Shown piece by piece: positions 18,160 to 26,064 of a stretch of 64,000 nt of DNA. Location: NCBI RefSeq assembly GCF_014126825.1, contig NZ_CP059900.1, positions 3,982,954-4,046,953 on the forward strand, in the 5' to 3' direction. The translations under genes and the position numbers were made by a program. The DNA comes from Tomitella gaofuii (GTDB lineage Bacteria > Actinomycetota > Actinomycetes > Mycobacteriales > Mycobacteriaceae). The notes under the pieces are model-generated. The model saw only the letters and a program-made list of their open reading frames with translations, did no database searches and was not told where the DNA came from. Position 1 is the first letter of the stretch. Every line of letters begins with the position of its first letter.

Positions 18160-19347
18160 TCAGTCGGCCTGGGCGCGCAGATACCGGCCGAAGTGCGGCA
18201 CGGTGAACCCGATGGCGCCGCGCTCGGCGGAGTAGATGAGCCCCTTCTTGATCAGTCCGTCGCGCGCGGGGGACAGCGACGCGGGCTTGCGGTCGAGTTC
18301 CTTGGCGATCAGCGCCGTGGCCACCTGCCCGTCGTCGCCGGCCACGTCGGCCATCGCCCGCATGTATTCGCGCTCGGCGGGCGTGGCGCGCTCGTAGCGG
18401 GAGCCGAAGAATCCCACCGCCAGCTCGTCCTCCGCCAGCGGCGACGCGACCCGGACGTCGTCGGTGGTGATGGGGCTGGCCGCCGCCTGGTCCCACACCA
18501 CCTTGCCGTAGGCCTGCACGAAGTACGGGTATCCGTCGGCGGCGGCGTAGAGGGCGTCGAGCGCGTCCTGTTCGAACTCCACGTCCTCCCACTCCGCGGG
18601 CACGGTGAGCGCGCGGTCGGCCGACTCGCGGTCGAGCCGGTCGATACGGTGGTAGGCGAACAGCCGCTCCGAGTAGCTGCGCGACGCCGAGAGCACCGCG
18701 GGCAGGTGCGGCAGCCCCGCGCCGACGACGATGAGCGGGGCCCCGTCCTGGCTGAGCTCGTGGCACGCGCCGCAGATGGCGGAGACGTCGTCCGGCGCCA
18801 GATCCTGCATCTCGTCGATGAACACCGCGATGCCCACGCCCACGTCCCGCGCCAGCTCCGCGGCGTCGAGCAGCAGCTCGACCAGGTCGATCTCGATGTC
18901 GCCGGAGTCCGCGCGCCCCTTCACCGCCGGGACGTCGATGCCGGGCTGCCAGCGCTCGCGCATGGACTTGTCCGCCGTGGCGCGCAGCGCGAAGGACTTC
19001 AGCACGCCCAGGAACCGCTCGACCCGCTCGGGGTCGCGGTGCGCCGGCGCCACCTCACGCACGGCCATGTGCAGGGCCGACGACAGCGGTCGGCGCAGAT
19101 CCTGGCCCGGCCGCGCCTCGATTTTGCCCGTGCCCCACTTGCGCGCGATCGCCGCCGACCGCAGCTTGTTGAGCAGCACCGTCTTGCCCACGCCACGCAG
19201 ACCGGTGAGCATGACGCTGCGCTCGGGCCGTCCGCGGGAGATGCGCTCGAGCACCACGTCGAACGCGTCGATCTGCTTCTCGCGTCCCGCCAGCTCGGGC
19301 GGCCGCTGGCCGGCGCCGGGCGCGTAGGGGTTGCGTACCGGGTCCAT
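18160..19347 (-). CDS. AAA/STAND-type ATP-binding protein with C-terminal winged helix
   Basis: 395 residues. Walker A is TGLRGVGKTVL at 48-58 and Walker B is AVFIDEMQDL at 174-183, followed by LIVVGAGLPHLP as a sensor strand. The C-terminal 80 residues (EYMRAMADVAGDDGQVATAL to VPHFGRYLRAQ) look like a winged helix. Close in style to archaeal-type ATPases found as single genes in actinobacteria; role unknown. It resembles the ATPase core of Orc/Cdc6-like and transposase-associated ATPases, but there is no transposase nearby. Stands alone, divergent start region toward 19437 is short. Confidence 0.82.
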   Translation of the reverse strand: MDPVRNPYAPGAGQRPPELAGREKQIDAFDVVLERISRGRPERSVMLTGLRGVGKTVLLNKLRSAAIARKWGTGKIEARPGQDLRRPLSSALHMAVREVAPAHRDPERVERFLGVLKSFALRATADKSMRERWQPGIDVPAVKGRADSGDIEIDLVELLLDAAELARDVGVGIAVFIDEMQDLAPDDVSAICGACHELSQDGAPLIVVGAGLPHLPAVLSASRSYSERLFAYHRIDRLDRESADRALTVPAEWEDVEFEQDALDALYAAADGYPYFVQAYGKVVWDQAAASPITTDDVRVASPLAEDELAVGFFGSRYERATPAEREYMRAMADVAGDDGQVATALIAKELDRKPASLSPARDGLIKKGLIYSAERGAIGFTVPHFGRYLRAQAD

Positions 19348-19436
19348 GAGCAGACGGTAACAACGGCGCTACGCGATTATGCGCCCCTCTTGCGCGTGTC
19401 CTAGAAGATTTTAGAAAGGCTGATTGCAGAGAACTC

Positions 19437-19994
19437 TCAGAGCCGCGCCAGGATCAACCCGATGGGCATGCTGATGAGGATCACCGCCACCACCACGCGG
19501 TAGAGGTGCAGCCAGACGCCGCTGCGGGCACCGCGGACCAGGTACAGGAACAGCCCCATCGCCGGTATCAGCGCCACGCCGCCCACGTCGACCAGCGCGA
19601 CGTTCCAGCCGACGACGCCGTCGAGCCCGGTACCCGTGATCACCAGCGCGCTGCCCGCGTTGAACAGGGCGAAGGCCGACGCCACGACCGCCGCACGCAC
19701 CGGACGCACCGCCAGCACGCCCGCGGCCAGGCCCAGCGCCACCTGCACGACGCCGACCACGAGCACCAAGTAGGCGTTCGCCCACACGGTGAACTCGCTC
19801 GGGCGCGACGCGGTGGCCGCCGCCAGGACGCCCGCCCCCACGATCGCCGCGACGCCGACCACGACGAACGGCAGCGACCAGCGGGGGAACCGCAGCGTCA
19901 CAGTGTCGCCGCCGTCCGCGACCCCCGCACCGTCGGGCCTCCGCACGTCGCGCTCCACGACCCCGTCACCCCGCATACCTGCAGTCACGGCCAC
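19437..19994 (-). CDS. hypothetical membrane protein
   Basis: 185 residues from GTG 19994 (ATG 19976 is an alternative). About 35 polar N-terminal residues rich in Asp and Gly precede four or five hydrophobic segments: LPFVVVGVAAIVGAGVLAAA, AYLVLVVGVVQVALGLAAGV, AAVVASAFALFNAGSALVIT, VALVDVGGVALIPAMGLFLYL and VVVAVILISMPIGLILARL. Resembles small DUF-type membrane proteins; no functional residues stand out. It lies upstream of the ATPase gene on the same strand with 89 bp between, so co-transcription is possible. Confidence 0.75.
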   Translation of the reverse strand: MAVTAGMRGDGVVERDVRRPDGAGVADGGDTVTLRFPRWSLPFVVVGVAAIVGAGVLAAATASRPSEFTVWANAYLVLVVGVVQVALGLAAGVLAVRPVRAAVVASAFALFNAGSALVITGTGLDGVVGWNVALVDVGGVALIPAMGLFLYLVRGARSGVWLHLYRVVVAVILISMPIGLILARL

Positions 19995-20088
19995 GATTCT
20001 AGGTCCGCCGCCGCGAGTGCGCCGTGACGGCGGACACCGGTGCGAGCCCCGGAGCCGGACCGGCGAGACGTAAGGACATCAGCACCCA

Positions 20089-20118
20089 TTGCCCTGCCGC
20101 ACTTCCCGGCGGTAGGGT
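20089..20118 (+). promoter_or_regulatory. promoter of leader peptide transcript
   Basis: TTGCCC at 20089-20094 and TAGGGT at 20113-20118 with an 18-bp spacer. The predicted start falls at or next to the ATG at 20125, so the leader peptide would be translated from a leaderless message. Confidence 0.55.
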
Positions 20119-20124
20119 TGAGAC

Positions 20125-20166
20125 ATGAAGCGACTTCTCGTAGTTCACCGCCGTAGCGGGGTCTGA
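20125..20166 (+). CDS. leader peptide with Leu-Leu-Val-Val run
   Basis: A 13-codon reading frame, MKRLLVVHRRSGV, with codons CTT CTC GTA GTT in a row, i.e. two leucines then two valines. It begins at the predicted transcription start and ends at a stop codon just inside a strong inverted repeat. Its size, the branched-chain run and the position 74 bp before a LeuA-related gene match ribosome-mediated attenuation leaders described for actinobacterial leu and ilv genes. Too short for routine gene prediction; supported by context rather than homology. Confidence 0.65.
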   Translation: MKRLLVVHRRSGV

Positions 20167-20192
20167 CTCGACCGACCCCTCGCTACGGGTCG
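20151..20192 (+). promoter_or_regulatory. attenuator: two mutually exclusive stem-loops
   Basis: Stem A pairs 20151-20163 (overlapping the leader's last codons) with 20174-20188, bulged at 20181-20182. Stem B pairs CGACCC at 20173-20178 with GGGTCG at 20187-20192. They share bases and cannot form together, so a ribosome stalled at the Leu/Val codons or released at the stop could choose between them. The region ends 48 bp before the downstream start codon. Confidence 0.6.
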
Positions 20193-20239
20193 TTGAGCTA
20201 CACCGTCGGTCACCCTTTCTCGCCAAGGAAGACCGCATC

Positions 20240-20962
20240 ATGAACGCTCAGCCCGTCACCGAAGTCCTTTCAGCCTTCGACGCCCGCTCCTCCGCGGACG
20301 CTCAGGCCCCGACCGACCGCGAGTCCGGCTGCAGTTCGCGTCCGCTCGGCGAGTTCCGGGCCTTCACGCAAAAGCGCAGCCTCCCGCACCCCGCCACACC
20401 GCGCACCGGGGTGGGTCGTGCCCGCTCCCGCTGCGGGTGCCGCACGTCGGGCCTGCGTGACCGGTCCGCAGCGCAGCCCTGCACCGAGTGCCGCGACGCC
20501 GGCACCGTCGACTCCTGCCCGGCCGACCCGTTCGCCGCCCGCTACGGCCGCCCCCTGCCCAAGGGGATGCGCGATGCGGCGGCGCACATGGGCTGGGACG
20601 AGTTCGCCGCCACCTTCCGCCCCGCGCACGGCCCGCTGGAGCTGCTCGACTTCACCGCACGGCGCGCCGGCTCCGGGTGCAGGACCATCACCGCCCGCCT
20701 GCGCATCGACGGCGAGACCCACACGGTGGAGGCCACCGGCGTCGGGACCATCTCCGCGATGACGGCGATCGTCTACGCGGCCGGCCATCCGCTGGAGATC
20801 AACGCGTTCCACCAGCAGCGGGCCGGCGCCGCGATCGCGACGTTCGTCGAGTGCTCGCGCGGGTACCAGCGCCGGTGGGCCATGGGCATCGGCGAGAGCA
20901 CCGCCGCGTCCATCGTCGACGCGTTCATCGCCGCCGCCAACCGGATCAGCGAGGTCGAATAG
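20240..20962 (+). CDS. stand-alone LeuA regulatory (allosteric) domain-like protein
   Basis: 240 residues from ATG 20240 with AAGGAAGA as ribosome site. The C-terminal 130 residues follow the fold pattern of the 2-isopropylmalate synthase regulatory domain: LELLDFTARRAGSGCRTITA, then ATGVGTISAMTAIVY, then WAMGIGESTAASIVDAFIAA before NRI, the last part matching the domain's final helix. There is no TIM-barrel synthase domain. Residues 30-95 are a Cys/Arg-rich segment (C31, C-G-C near 65, C-x2-C near 81) of unknown role. Preceded by a branched-chain attenuator. I infer a role linked to leucine or valine sensing; an enzyme activity is unlikely. Confidence 0.75.
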   Translation: MNAQPVTEVLSAFDARSSADAQAPTDRESGCSSRPLGEFRAFTQKRSLPHPATPRTGVGRARSRCGCRTSGLRDRSAAQPCTECRDAGTVDSCPADPFAARYGRPLPKGMRDAAAHMGWDEFAATFRPAHGPLELLDFTARRAGSGCRTITARLRIDGETHTVEATGVGTISAMTAIVYAAGHPLEINAFHQQRAGAAIATFVECSRGYQRRWAMGIGESTAASIVDAFIAAANRISEVE

Positions 20963-21186
20963 GCGGCACCGCCCCGCCGCCGACCTGGGCGTGCGCCCGA
21001 GCCGCCGCGGCCGGCGCCCGGCCCGACGGCCTTTCCGGGGGATCGCGTTAGGGGATCCACGACGCACCGCGTAGGGTGAGCGGCGAATGTACGGCACGCC
21101 GGTGGCCCGCCGCCCGGCTGCGGTACTACCCGCTACTCGGCGCGCGCACCGTCGGCGCCATGTTTATCGGCCGTGGAGGATGAGCT

Positions 21187-21399
21187 GTGGACGCAACTGA
21201 ATTCATGTCGGGCCTGGGCACGATCATCATCATCGCGTCCGTCGTGATCGCCGCGCTCACGTCGCTGCTGCTGCTCGTCGTATCCATCAAGCCGGACTTC
21301 ATGAACAACTGGAAGACACCCGGCGAGTCCCGTAAGGCCGACGTCAAGACCACCGCCGACGTCAAGACCACCCACGCGCACAGCGGGCACAACGAGTAG
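21187..21399 (+). CDS. small single-pass membrane protein
   Basis: 70 residues from GTG 21187, with GGAGGATGAGCT directly upstream. One hydrophobic helix (IIIIASVVIAALTSLLLLVV) spans about 13-32, followed by a polar, probably cytoplasmic or extracellular tail with a tandem ADVKTT-ADVKTT repeat and a His-containing end (HAHSGHNE). Ends at a strong terminator. Function unknown; the layout resembles small subunits or regulators of membrane complexes but nothing here identifies one. Confidence 0.72.
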   Translation: MDATEFMSGLGTIIIIASVVIAALTSLLLLVVSIKPDFMNNWKTPGESRKADVKTTADVKTTHAHSGHNE

Positions 21400-21416
21400 C
21401 CCACGCATTCGATTCT

Positions 21417-21450
21417 CCCGGCCGGCCGCCTGCACAGGCGGCCGGCCGGG
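21417..21450. terminator. strong bidirectional terminator
   Basis: Perfect 15-bp GC stem (21417-21431 with 21436-21450), 4-nt loop, followed by TGTTT on the plus strand. It sits between two convergent gene ends. Confidence 0.8.
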
Positions 21451-21464
21451 TGTTTCCGGGCCGG

Positions 21465-21842
21465 CTATCGGCCCCGCCGCCCGCGCAACCGTTCCATCTC
21501 GCGGCGGTCGCGCTTGGTCGGCCGGCCGGCGCCGCGGTCGCGCACCGGCACGGCCGCGCGGTGCTCCTTCGGGGGCGGCGGCGGGCTGCGGTCGATCATG
21601 CACTCGGCCGCCACCGGCGCCCCGACCCGCTTGCTGATGAGCCGGGTGACCTCCACGATGCGCTCGCGGTCTGCCACGCGTGCGCGGATCTCGTCGCCCA
21701 CGGCCAGCAGCCGCGCCGGCTTGACGACGGTGCCGTTGACGCGCACGTGTCCCCCCTTGCATGCGGCGGACGCGGCCGCCCGGGTCTTGAACAGCCGTAC
21801 CGACCAGAGCCAGCTGTCCACCCGGCAGGTGCCGTCGGCCAT
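21465..21842 (-). CDS. S4-domain RNA-binding protein (Hsp15-like)
   Basis: 125 residues from ATG 21842 with GGAGGGC upstream. The S4 RNA-binding domain covers about residues 6-70 (RVDSWLWSVRLFKTRAAASA, HVRVNGTVVKPARLLAVGDE). The C-terminal 40 residues are highly basic with KEHRAAVPVRDRGAGRPTKR, as in Hsp15 relatives that bind the 50S subunit with stalled nascent chains. Single gene, convergent with the small membrane protein. Family call firm, ribosome-rescue role inferred from the family. Confidence 0.9.
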   Translation of the reverse strand: MADGTCRVDSWLWSVRLFKTRAAASAACKGGHVRVNGTVVKPARLLAVGDEIRARVADRERIVEVTRLISKRVGAPVAAECMIDRSPPPPPKEHRAAVPVRDRGAGRPTKRDRREMERLRGRRGR

Positions 21843-22011
21843 GCGCCCTCCTCACTTCTCGTACTGCCGCTGACGGCCATTGTCCCCGACGCCCGCACGG
21901 TGCCGCCGCCCCGGAGCCGAGGCCCGCCCTCCGGGTGCTTGCTATAGACAGCACCCACTGGAACGTGTTCTACTTCAGGGGATGGTCTCCCGACAGTGAG
22001 GGAAGTTTCGT

Positions 22012-23004
22012 ATGAAGGTCGCAGTGACCGGCGCCGCCGGATTCATCGGCACGAACCTGGTGGAGCTGCTCGTGCAGCAGGGCAACGAGGTCGTCGCCAT
22101 CGATCGCGTGGAATCCGCCCACTGGCCGGAGACCGGGGTGACCTGGGTGCAGGGCGATGTCCTCGACCCGGCCTCCATGGAGTCCGCTTTCGACGGCGCC
22201 GAGGTCGTGTACCACCTGGTGGCGATGATCACGCTCAAGCAGACGGACAAGGTCGCCTGGCGCCTCAACACCGCGGGCGTGCGCACGGTCGCGGAGGCGG
22301 CGCTGAAGAAGGGCGTGCGCCGGATGGTGCACTGCAGCTCAGTGCACTCGTTCGACCAGTACGACTGCGGCGGCTACCTCGACGAACAGTCGAAGCGGTC
22401 CGAGACCGACGACATCCCCGTGTACGACCGCTCCAAGTGGGCCGGCGAGCAGGAGCTGCAGGAGGTCATCGCACAGGGCCTCGACGCGGTGATCTGCAAC
22501 CCCACCGGCGTCTACGGACCCAAGGACTTCGGCAGCCAGGGGGCGAAGCTCTCCCGTATCAACGACATGCTGCGCGATTCCGCCCGCGGCCGCGTGCCCG
22601 CGGTGATCACCGGCGGATTCGACTTCGTCGACGTCCGCGACGTGGTCCAGGGCCTCACCTTGGCCGCGGAGAAGGGCGCCACCGGCGAGAACTATCTGCT
22701 CACCGGGCACAACCAGGACATGCTCTCGATGTTCCGGCTGGCCGCCCGCGTCACCGGCCGGCGCGGCCCGCTGTTCGCGTTCCCGCTGTCGATCATCGAG
22801 AAGATCCTGCCGGTGGCCGAACCGCTGGCCGCCAAGTTCGGCTCCGACGTCGTCTCGAAGGCCGCGATGGGCGCGCTCATCGCGCAGCCGCAGGTGGACG
22901 GCGCGAAGGCGGTGTCCGAGCTGGGCTACGCACCCCGCCCGGCCGCACAGACGGTGCGCGACCTGGTGACGTTCCTCATCGACACCCAGCAGCTCGGCGA
23001 CTGA
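22012..23004 (+). CDS. NAD-dependent epimerase/dehydratase (extended SDR)
   Basis: 330 residues from ATG 22012 with GAGGGAAG upstream. Rossmann motif TGAAGFIG at 6-13, the catalytic Tyr and Lys in VYDRSKWAGE, and the NPTGVYGPKD strand typical of extended SDRs related to dihydroflavonol reductase and 3-beta-hydroxysteroid dehydrogenase. Acts on an unidentified sugar nucleotide or alcohol. Followed 42 bp later by a deazaflavin-type oxidoreductase gene, with which it probably forms an operon. Confidence 0.88.
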   Translation: MKVAVTGAAGFIGTNLVELLVQQGNEVVAIDRVESAHWPETGVTWVQGDVLDPASMESAFDGAEVVYHLVAMITLKQTDKVAWRLNTAGVRTVAEAALKKGVRRMVHCSSVHSFDQYDCGGYLDEQSKRSETDDIPVYDRSKWAGEQELQEVIAQGLDAVICNPTGVYGPKDFGSQGAKLSRINDMLRDSARGRVPAVITGGFDFVDVRDVVQGLTLAAEKGATGENYLLTGHNQDMLSMFRLAARVTGRRGPLFAFPLSIIEKILPVAEPLAAKFGSDVVSKAAMGALIAQPQVDGAKAVSELGYAPRPAAQTVRDLVTFLIDTQQLGD

Positions 23005-23046
23005 CCGCCGGCAGGAGCCCGAAGACCGCAGCAGGAGCCTGAAGCC

Positions 23047-23553
23047 ATGGACAAGCGGCCTCCCCGCCTGGACTCTCCAGTGGTCCCGGCCGTCATCAAG
23101 GCGATGTCGCGCGCCCAGACCCGGATCTACCGGGCGACGGGCGGGCGCATCGGCGGCACGTGGCGCATCGGGGCGGGCTTCCGCAAACCCGTGCCCACCC
23201 TGCTGCTCGAGCACCGGGGCCGCAAGTCCGGCACCACCCACACCGTGCCGCTGCTGTACCTGGTGCTCGGCGCCGACGGCCCCGGCACGGGCGACCCGCT
23301 CGCCGACGACCTGGTCGTGGTCGCCTCCCAGGGTGGATTGCCGGCCAATCCGCAGTGGTACCGCAACCTGGTGGCGGACCCGGACGCCGCAGTGCAGATC
23401 GGCGGCACCCGCCGCACCGTGCGCGCACACGTGACGGGGGCCGACGAGCGTGCGCGGCTCTGGCCCGCACTGGTGGCCCTGTACGCGGACTTCGACGCAT
23501 ACCAGTCGTGGACGGACCGCACGATTCCGGTGGTGGTGCTCCGCGCGCGTTAG
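23047..23553 (+). CDS. F420-dependent nitroreductase-family protein (Ddn-like, DUF385)
   Basis: 168 residues, split-barrel fold of the deazaflavin-dependent nitroreductase family: LLLEHRGRKSGTTHTVPLLY, VVASQGGLPANPQWYRNLVADPDA and the C-terminal YQSWTDRTIPVVVL. These segments form the F420-binding groove in Ddn of M. tuberculosis. The family reduces quinones or nitro compounds with F420H2 at the membrane. Ribosome site AGGAGCCTGAA. It follows the epimerase gene closely; its stop is 17 bp from the convergent AidB-like gene. Confidence 0.9.
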   Translation: MDKRPPRLDSPVVPAVIKAMSRAQTRIYRATGGRIGGTWRIGAGFRKPVPTLLLEHRGRKSGTTHTVPLLYLVLGADGPGTGDPLADDLVVVASQGGLPANPQWYRNLVADPDAAVQIGGTRRTVRAHVTGADERARLWPALVALYADFDAYQSWTDRTIPVVVLRAR

Positions 23554-23569
23554 GCGTCGGCGCGGCCCC

Positions 23570-25252
23570 TCATGCGCGGGCCGCGATGGCCACGGCGTCC
23601 GCCCCGTCGGGCAGCGTCCCGTATTCGAACCCGCCGTCGCCGCCCAGCCGTGCCGCGACGAACCCGTCGGCCACCGCTGCCGGCGCCTCCCGCACCAGCA
23701 GCGACGCCTGGAACGCCAGCGCCATCGACTCGACCAGGCGCCGCGCCCGTGATTCCGCGCTCGCCGGGTCGGCCGCCGTCGCCGCGATCATCCTGCGCAT
23801 CGTCGCCAGGTGGGCGTCGAACGCCGGCGACGAGCCGGCCGCCAGCGCCACCTCGGCGTCGAACGCCTCCATCGTCTCCGGTTCGCGCGCCATGGCCCGC
23901 AGCACGTCGAGCACGATCACGTTGCCGGATCCCTCCCACACCGCCATCACGGGCTGCTCCCGGTAGCGGCGGGCCAGCGGGAAGTTCTCGATGAAGCCGT
24001 TGCCGCCCAGGCACTCGAGCGCCTCGTAGGCGTGATGGGGGCCGCGCTTGCACACCCAGTACTTGGACACCGCCGTGGCCAGCCGGCGCAGCGGCCCCTG
24101 CTCGCCGGTCTCGTCGTCGTAGGCGGCGGCCAGGCGCATCGCGGTCCACGTGGCCGCCTCCGCCTCGAGGTGCAGGTCGGCGAGCACGCTCGTCATCGCC
24201 GGCTGGTCGATGAGCGTCCGCCCGAAGGCGCTGCGGTGCCGCGCGTGCCACGCGGCTTCCGCCACCGCCTGGCGCATCCCGGCCGCCGATCCGTACACGC
24301 AGTCCAGACGGGTGCGCCCGACCATCTCGATGATGGTGCGCACCCCGCGGCCGACCTCGCCGACGAGCCACCCGACGGTGCCGTCCAGCTCGATCTCCGA
24401 GGAGGCGTTGGACTTGTTGCCCATCTTGTCCTTGAGCCGCTGGATGCGGAAGACGTTGCGCGTCCCGTCCGGCAGCACCCGCGGCACCAGGAAGCAGGTC
24501 AGGCCCGCGTTCGCCTGCGCCAGCACCAGGAACGCGTCCGATTGCGGCGCCGAACAGAACCACTTGTGCCCCGTGAGCGCCCAGGTGCCGTCGGCGAGTT
24601 CCTCGGCGCGGGTGGTGTTGGCCCGCACGTCCGAACCGCCCTGCTTCTCCGTCATCGCCATGCCGAAGATCGCTCCCGGCTTGTCGAGGGTCAGACGCGG
24701 GTCGTACTCGCGCGAGAAGGTGCGCGGCACCCAGAAATCGGCCAGATCCGGGCTGAAGCGCAGCGACGGCACCGCTGCGTGCGTCATCGACACCGGGCAG
24801 GCGTGTCCCGGCTCCACCTGCGAGAACTGCATGAACACGCCGGCGCGGGCCACGTTGGCCCCCGGACCCGGCTCCGCCCAGGCGCTCGTGTGCGCGCCGT
24901 GTGCGATCGCCGCGCCCATGATCCGGTGGTAGGAGGGGTGGAAGTCGACCTCGTCGACGCGGTTGCCGTAGCGGTCGTGAGTGCGCAGCTCCGGGGTGAA
25001 CCGGTGCACCAGCTCCGCGTCGCTCTGGAACTGCGCGCCGCCCACGAGCGCGCCCACCTCGGTCAGATGCTGCGTCGCCCAGCCGCCGCCGTAGCGCTGC
25101 ACGGCCTCGGCGAGCGCCGCATTGGACGTGTACTCGTTGATGTCCGTGCGCGGCGGCGGCTGGTTGAACACCTCGTGGGTGGGGTGGCCGCGGCGGGCGG
25201 TGTCGGCCTGTGCGCCGGCATCGGTCCGCGCCTCGGCGTCGGTTGCGGTCAT
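23570..25252 (-). CDS. AidB-like acyl-CoA dehydrogenase
   Basis: 560 residues, about 150 longer than a standard acyl-CoA dehydrogenase, matching the AidB/isovaleryl-CoA dehydrogenase-like group. The N-terminal part has THEVFNQPPPRTDINEYTSN as in AidB. The FAD domain reads GMAMTEKQGGSDVRANTT and LTGHKWFCSAP. The C-terminal domain has YEALECLGGNGFIE and AVWEGSGNVIVLDVLRAM. The extra C-terminal helices are present. E. coli AidB binds DNA and protects from alkylation, but activity here is unknown. Start ATG 25252 has GGCAGGAGCGAGG upstream. Confidence 0.9.
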   Translation of the reverse strand: MTATDAEARTDAGAQADTARRGHPTHEVFNQPPPRTDINEYTSNAALAEAVQRYGGGWATQHLTEVGALVGGAQFQSDAELVHRFTPELRTHDRYGNRVDEVDFHPSYHRIMGAAIAHGAHTSAWAEPGPGANVARAGVFMQFSQVEPGHACPVSMTHAAVPSLRFSPDLADFWVPRTFSREYDPRLTLDKPGAIFGMAMTEKQGGSDVRANTTRAEELADGTWALTGHKWFCSAPQSDAFLVLAQANAGLTCFLVPRVLPDGTRNVFRIQRLKDKMGNKSNASSEIELDGTVGWLVGEVGRGVRTIIEMVGRTRLDCVYGSAAGMRQAVAEAAWHARHRSAFGRTLIDQPAMTSVLADLHLEAEAATWTAMRLAAAYDDETGEQGPLRRLATAVSKYWVCKRGPHHAYEALECLGGNGFIENFPLARRYREQPVMAVWEGSGNVIVLDVLRAMAREPETMEAFDAEVALAAGSSPAFDAHLATMRRMIAATAADPASAESRARRLVESMALAFQASLLVREAPAAVADGFVAARLGGDGGFEYGTLPDGADAVAIAARA

Positions 25253-25488
25253 GTCCTCGCTCCTGCCGTTCGACGCCCCATACCCTCATTGAACCAGCAT
25301 TCACCGAATGCCGACACCGCCGCGCGATGCGGCTCAGGGGCGCGGGCCCCGCCGCGCCGCGCGCCGATGAGCGTCACACGCGCGCGTTGTCGGAAGTTGT
25401 CCAGGCGTGTCGCGGCAATCTGCGCGCGGCGTACCGGCTGGCGTGCGGCGCCACGGCGGGACCGGACCACCCCCGCGGCAGCCCGGAC
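25253..25488. other. intergenic spacer
   Basis: About 240 bp between the AidB-like start and the terminator of the flavin reductase operon. AT-richer promoter-like sequence (CATTGAACCAGCATTCACC) lies just before the AidB-like gene on the minus strand; no small gene is supported. Confidence 0.4.
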
Positions 25489-25528
25489 AGGCCGACGGCC
25501 CCGCCTGTTCGGGCGGGGCCGCCGGCCT
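25489..25528 (-). terminator. terminator of KshA-like operon
   Basis: 17-bp stem with one mismatch (25489-25505 with 25512-25528), 6-nt loop TGTTCG, 20 bp downstream of the flavin reductase stop on the minus strand. Confidence 0.75.
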
Positions 25529-25548
25529 GCGAGTGCGTGCGCCCGGGC

Positions 25549-26064
25549 TCACACGTCGGCGAAGCTCCCGAAGCCGCCGCGGAAGAACAGCAGCGGGTCC
25601 ACGTCGCGCCCCGCCTCCAGTGCGGTCACCCGGCAGATCGCGATGGTGTGGTCGCCGGCCTCGTGCTCGAACGCCAGCTCCGCCTCGATGCGCGCCAGCG
25701 CCCCGCTGACGGCAGGGGCGCCGTTGCCCCCGCGGTACCACTGAAGGCCGTCGAACTTGTCGCCGCCGCTCACGGCGAACCGCCCGCAGACGTCCTTCTG
25801 GTCGGCGGCCAGCACGTTGATGCACACCGTCTGCGCGGCACGCATGGCCGGCCAGCTGGTGGACGTCTTCGCCGGGCAGAACGAGATGTACGGCGGCTCG
25901 AGCGACAGCGACGTGACCGACTGGCAGGCGAACCCCAGCGGGCGGTCGCCGTCGTGCGCGGTGATCACGGTGACCCCGGTGCAGAAGTTGCCCAGCACCG
26001 TGCGCAGCGTCCGCGGGTCCACCGGCGTATCGGTGGCCTGCTGTGCCACCGCCACGGGGGTCAT
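25549..26064 (-). CDS. HsaB-like flavin reductase (FMN-binding split barrel)
   Basis: 171 residues from ATG 26064, which overlaps the preceding stop in an ATGA junction. Characteristic strands: LRTVLGNFCTGVTVITAHDG, GFACQSVTSLSLEPPYISFC, CINVLAADQKDVCGRFA and the C-terminal GDHTIAICRVTALE. They are close in pattern to HsaB, the NADH:FMN reductase of 3-HSA hydroxylase in cholesterol degradation. It would supply reduced flavin to a two-component monooxygenase; the HsaA-like gene at 35564 is the obvious partner, 10 kb away. It is the last gene of the KshA-like operon. Confidence 0.88.
   Translation of the reverse strand: MTPVAVAQQATDTPVDPRTLRTVLGNFCTGVTVITAHDGDRPLGFACQSVTSLSLEPPYISFCPAKTSTSWPAMRAAQTVCINVLAADQKDVCGRFAVSGGDKFDGLQWYRGGNGAPAVSGALARIEAELAFEHEAGDHTIAICRVTALEAGRDVDPLLFFRGGFGSFADV

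Noticed and set aside
20240-20962. Calling this gene a full 2-isopropylmalate synthase
   Set aside because: It has only the region similar to the regulatory domain; there is no HMGL-like barrel or its metal-binding motif.
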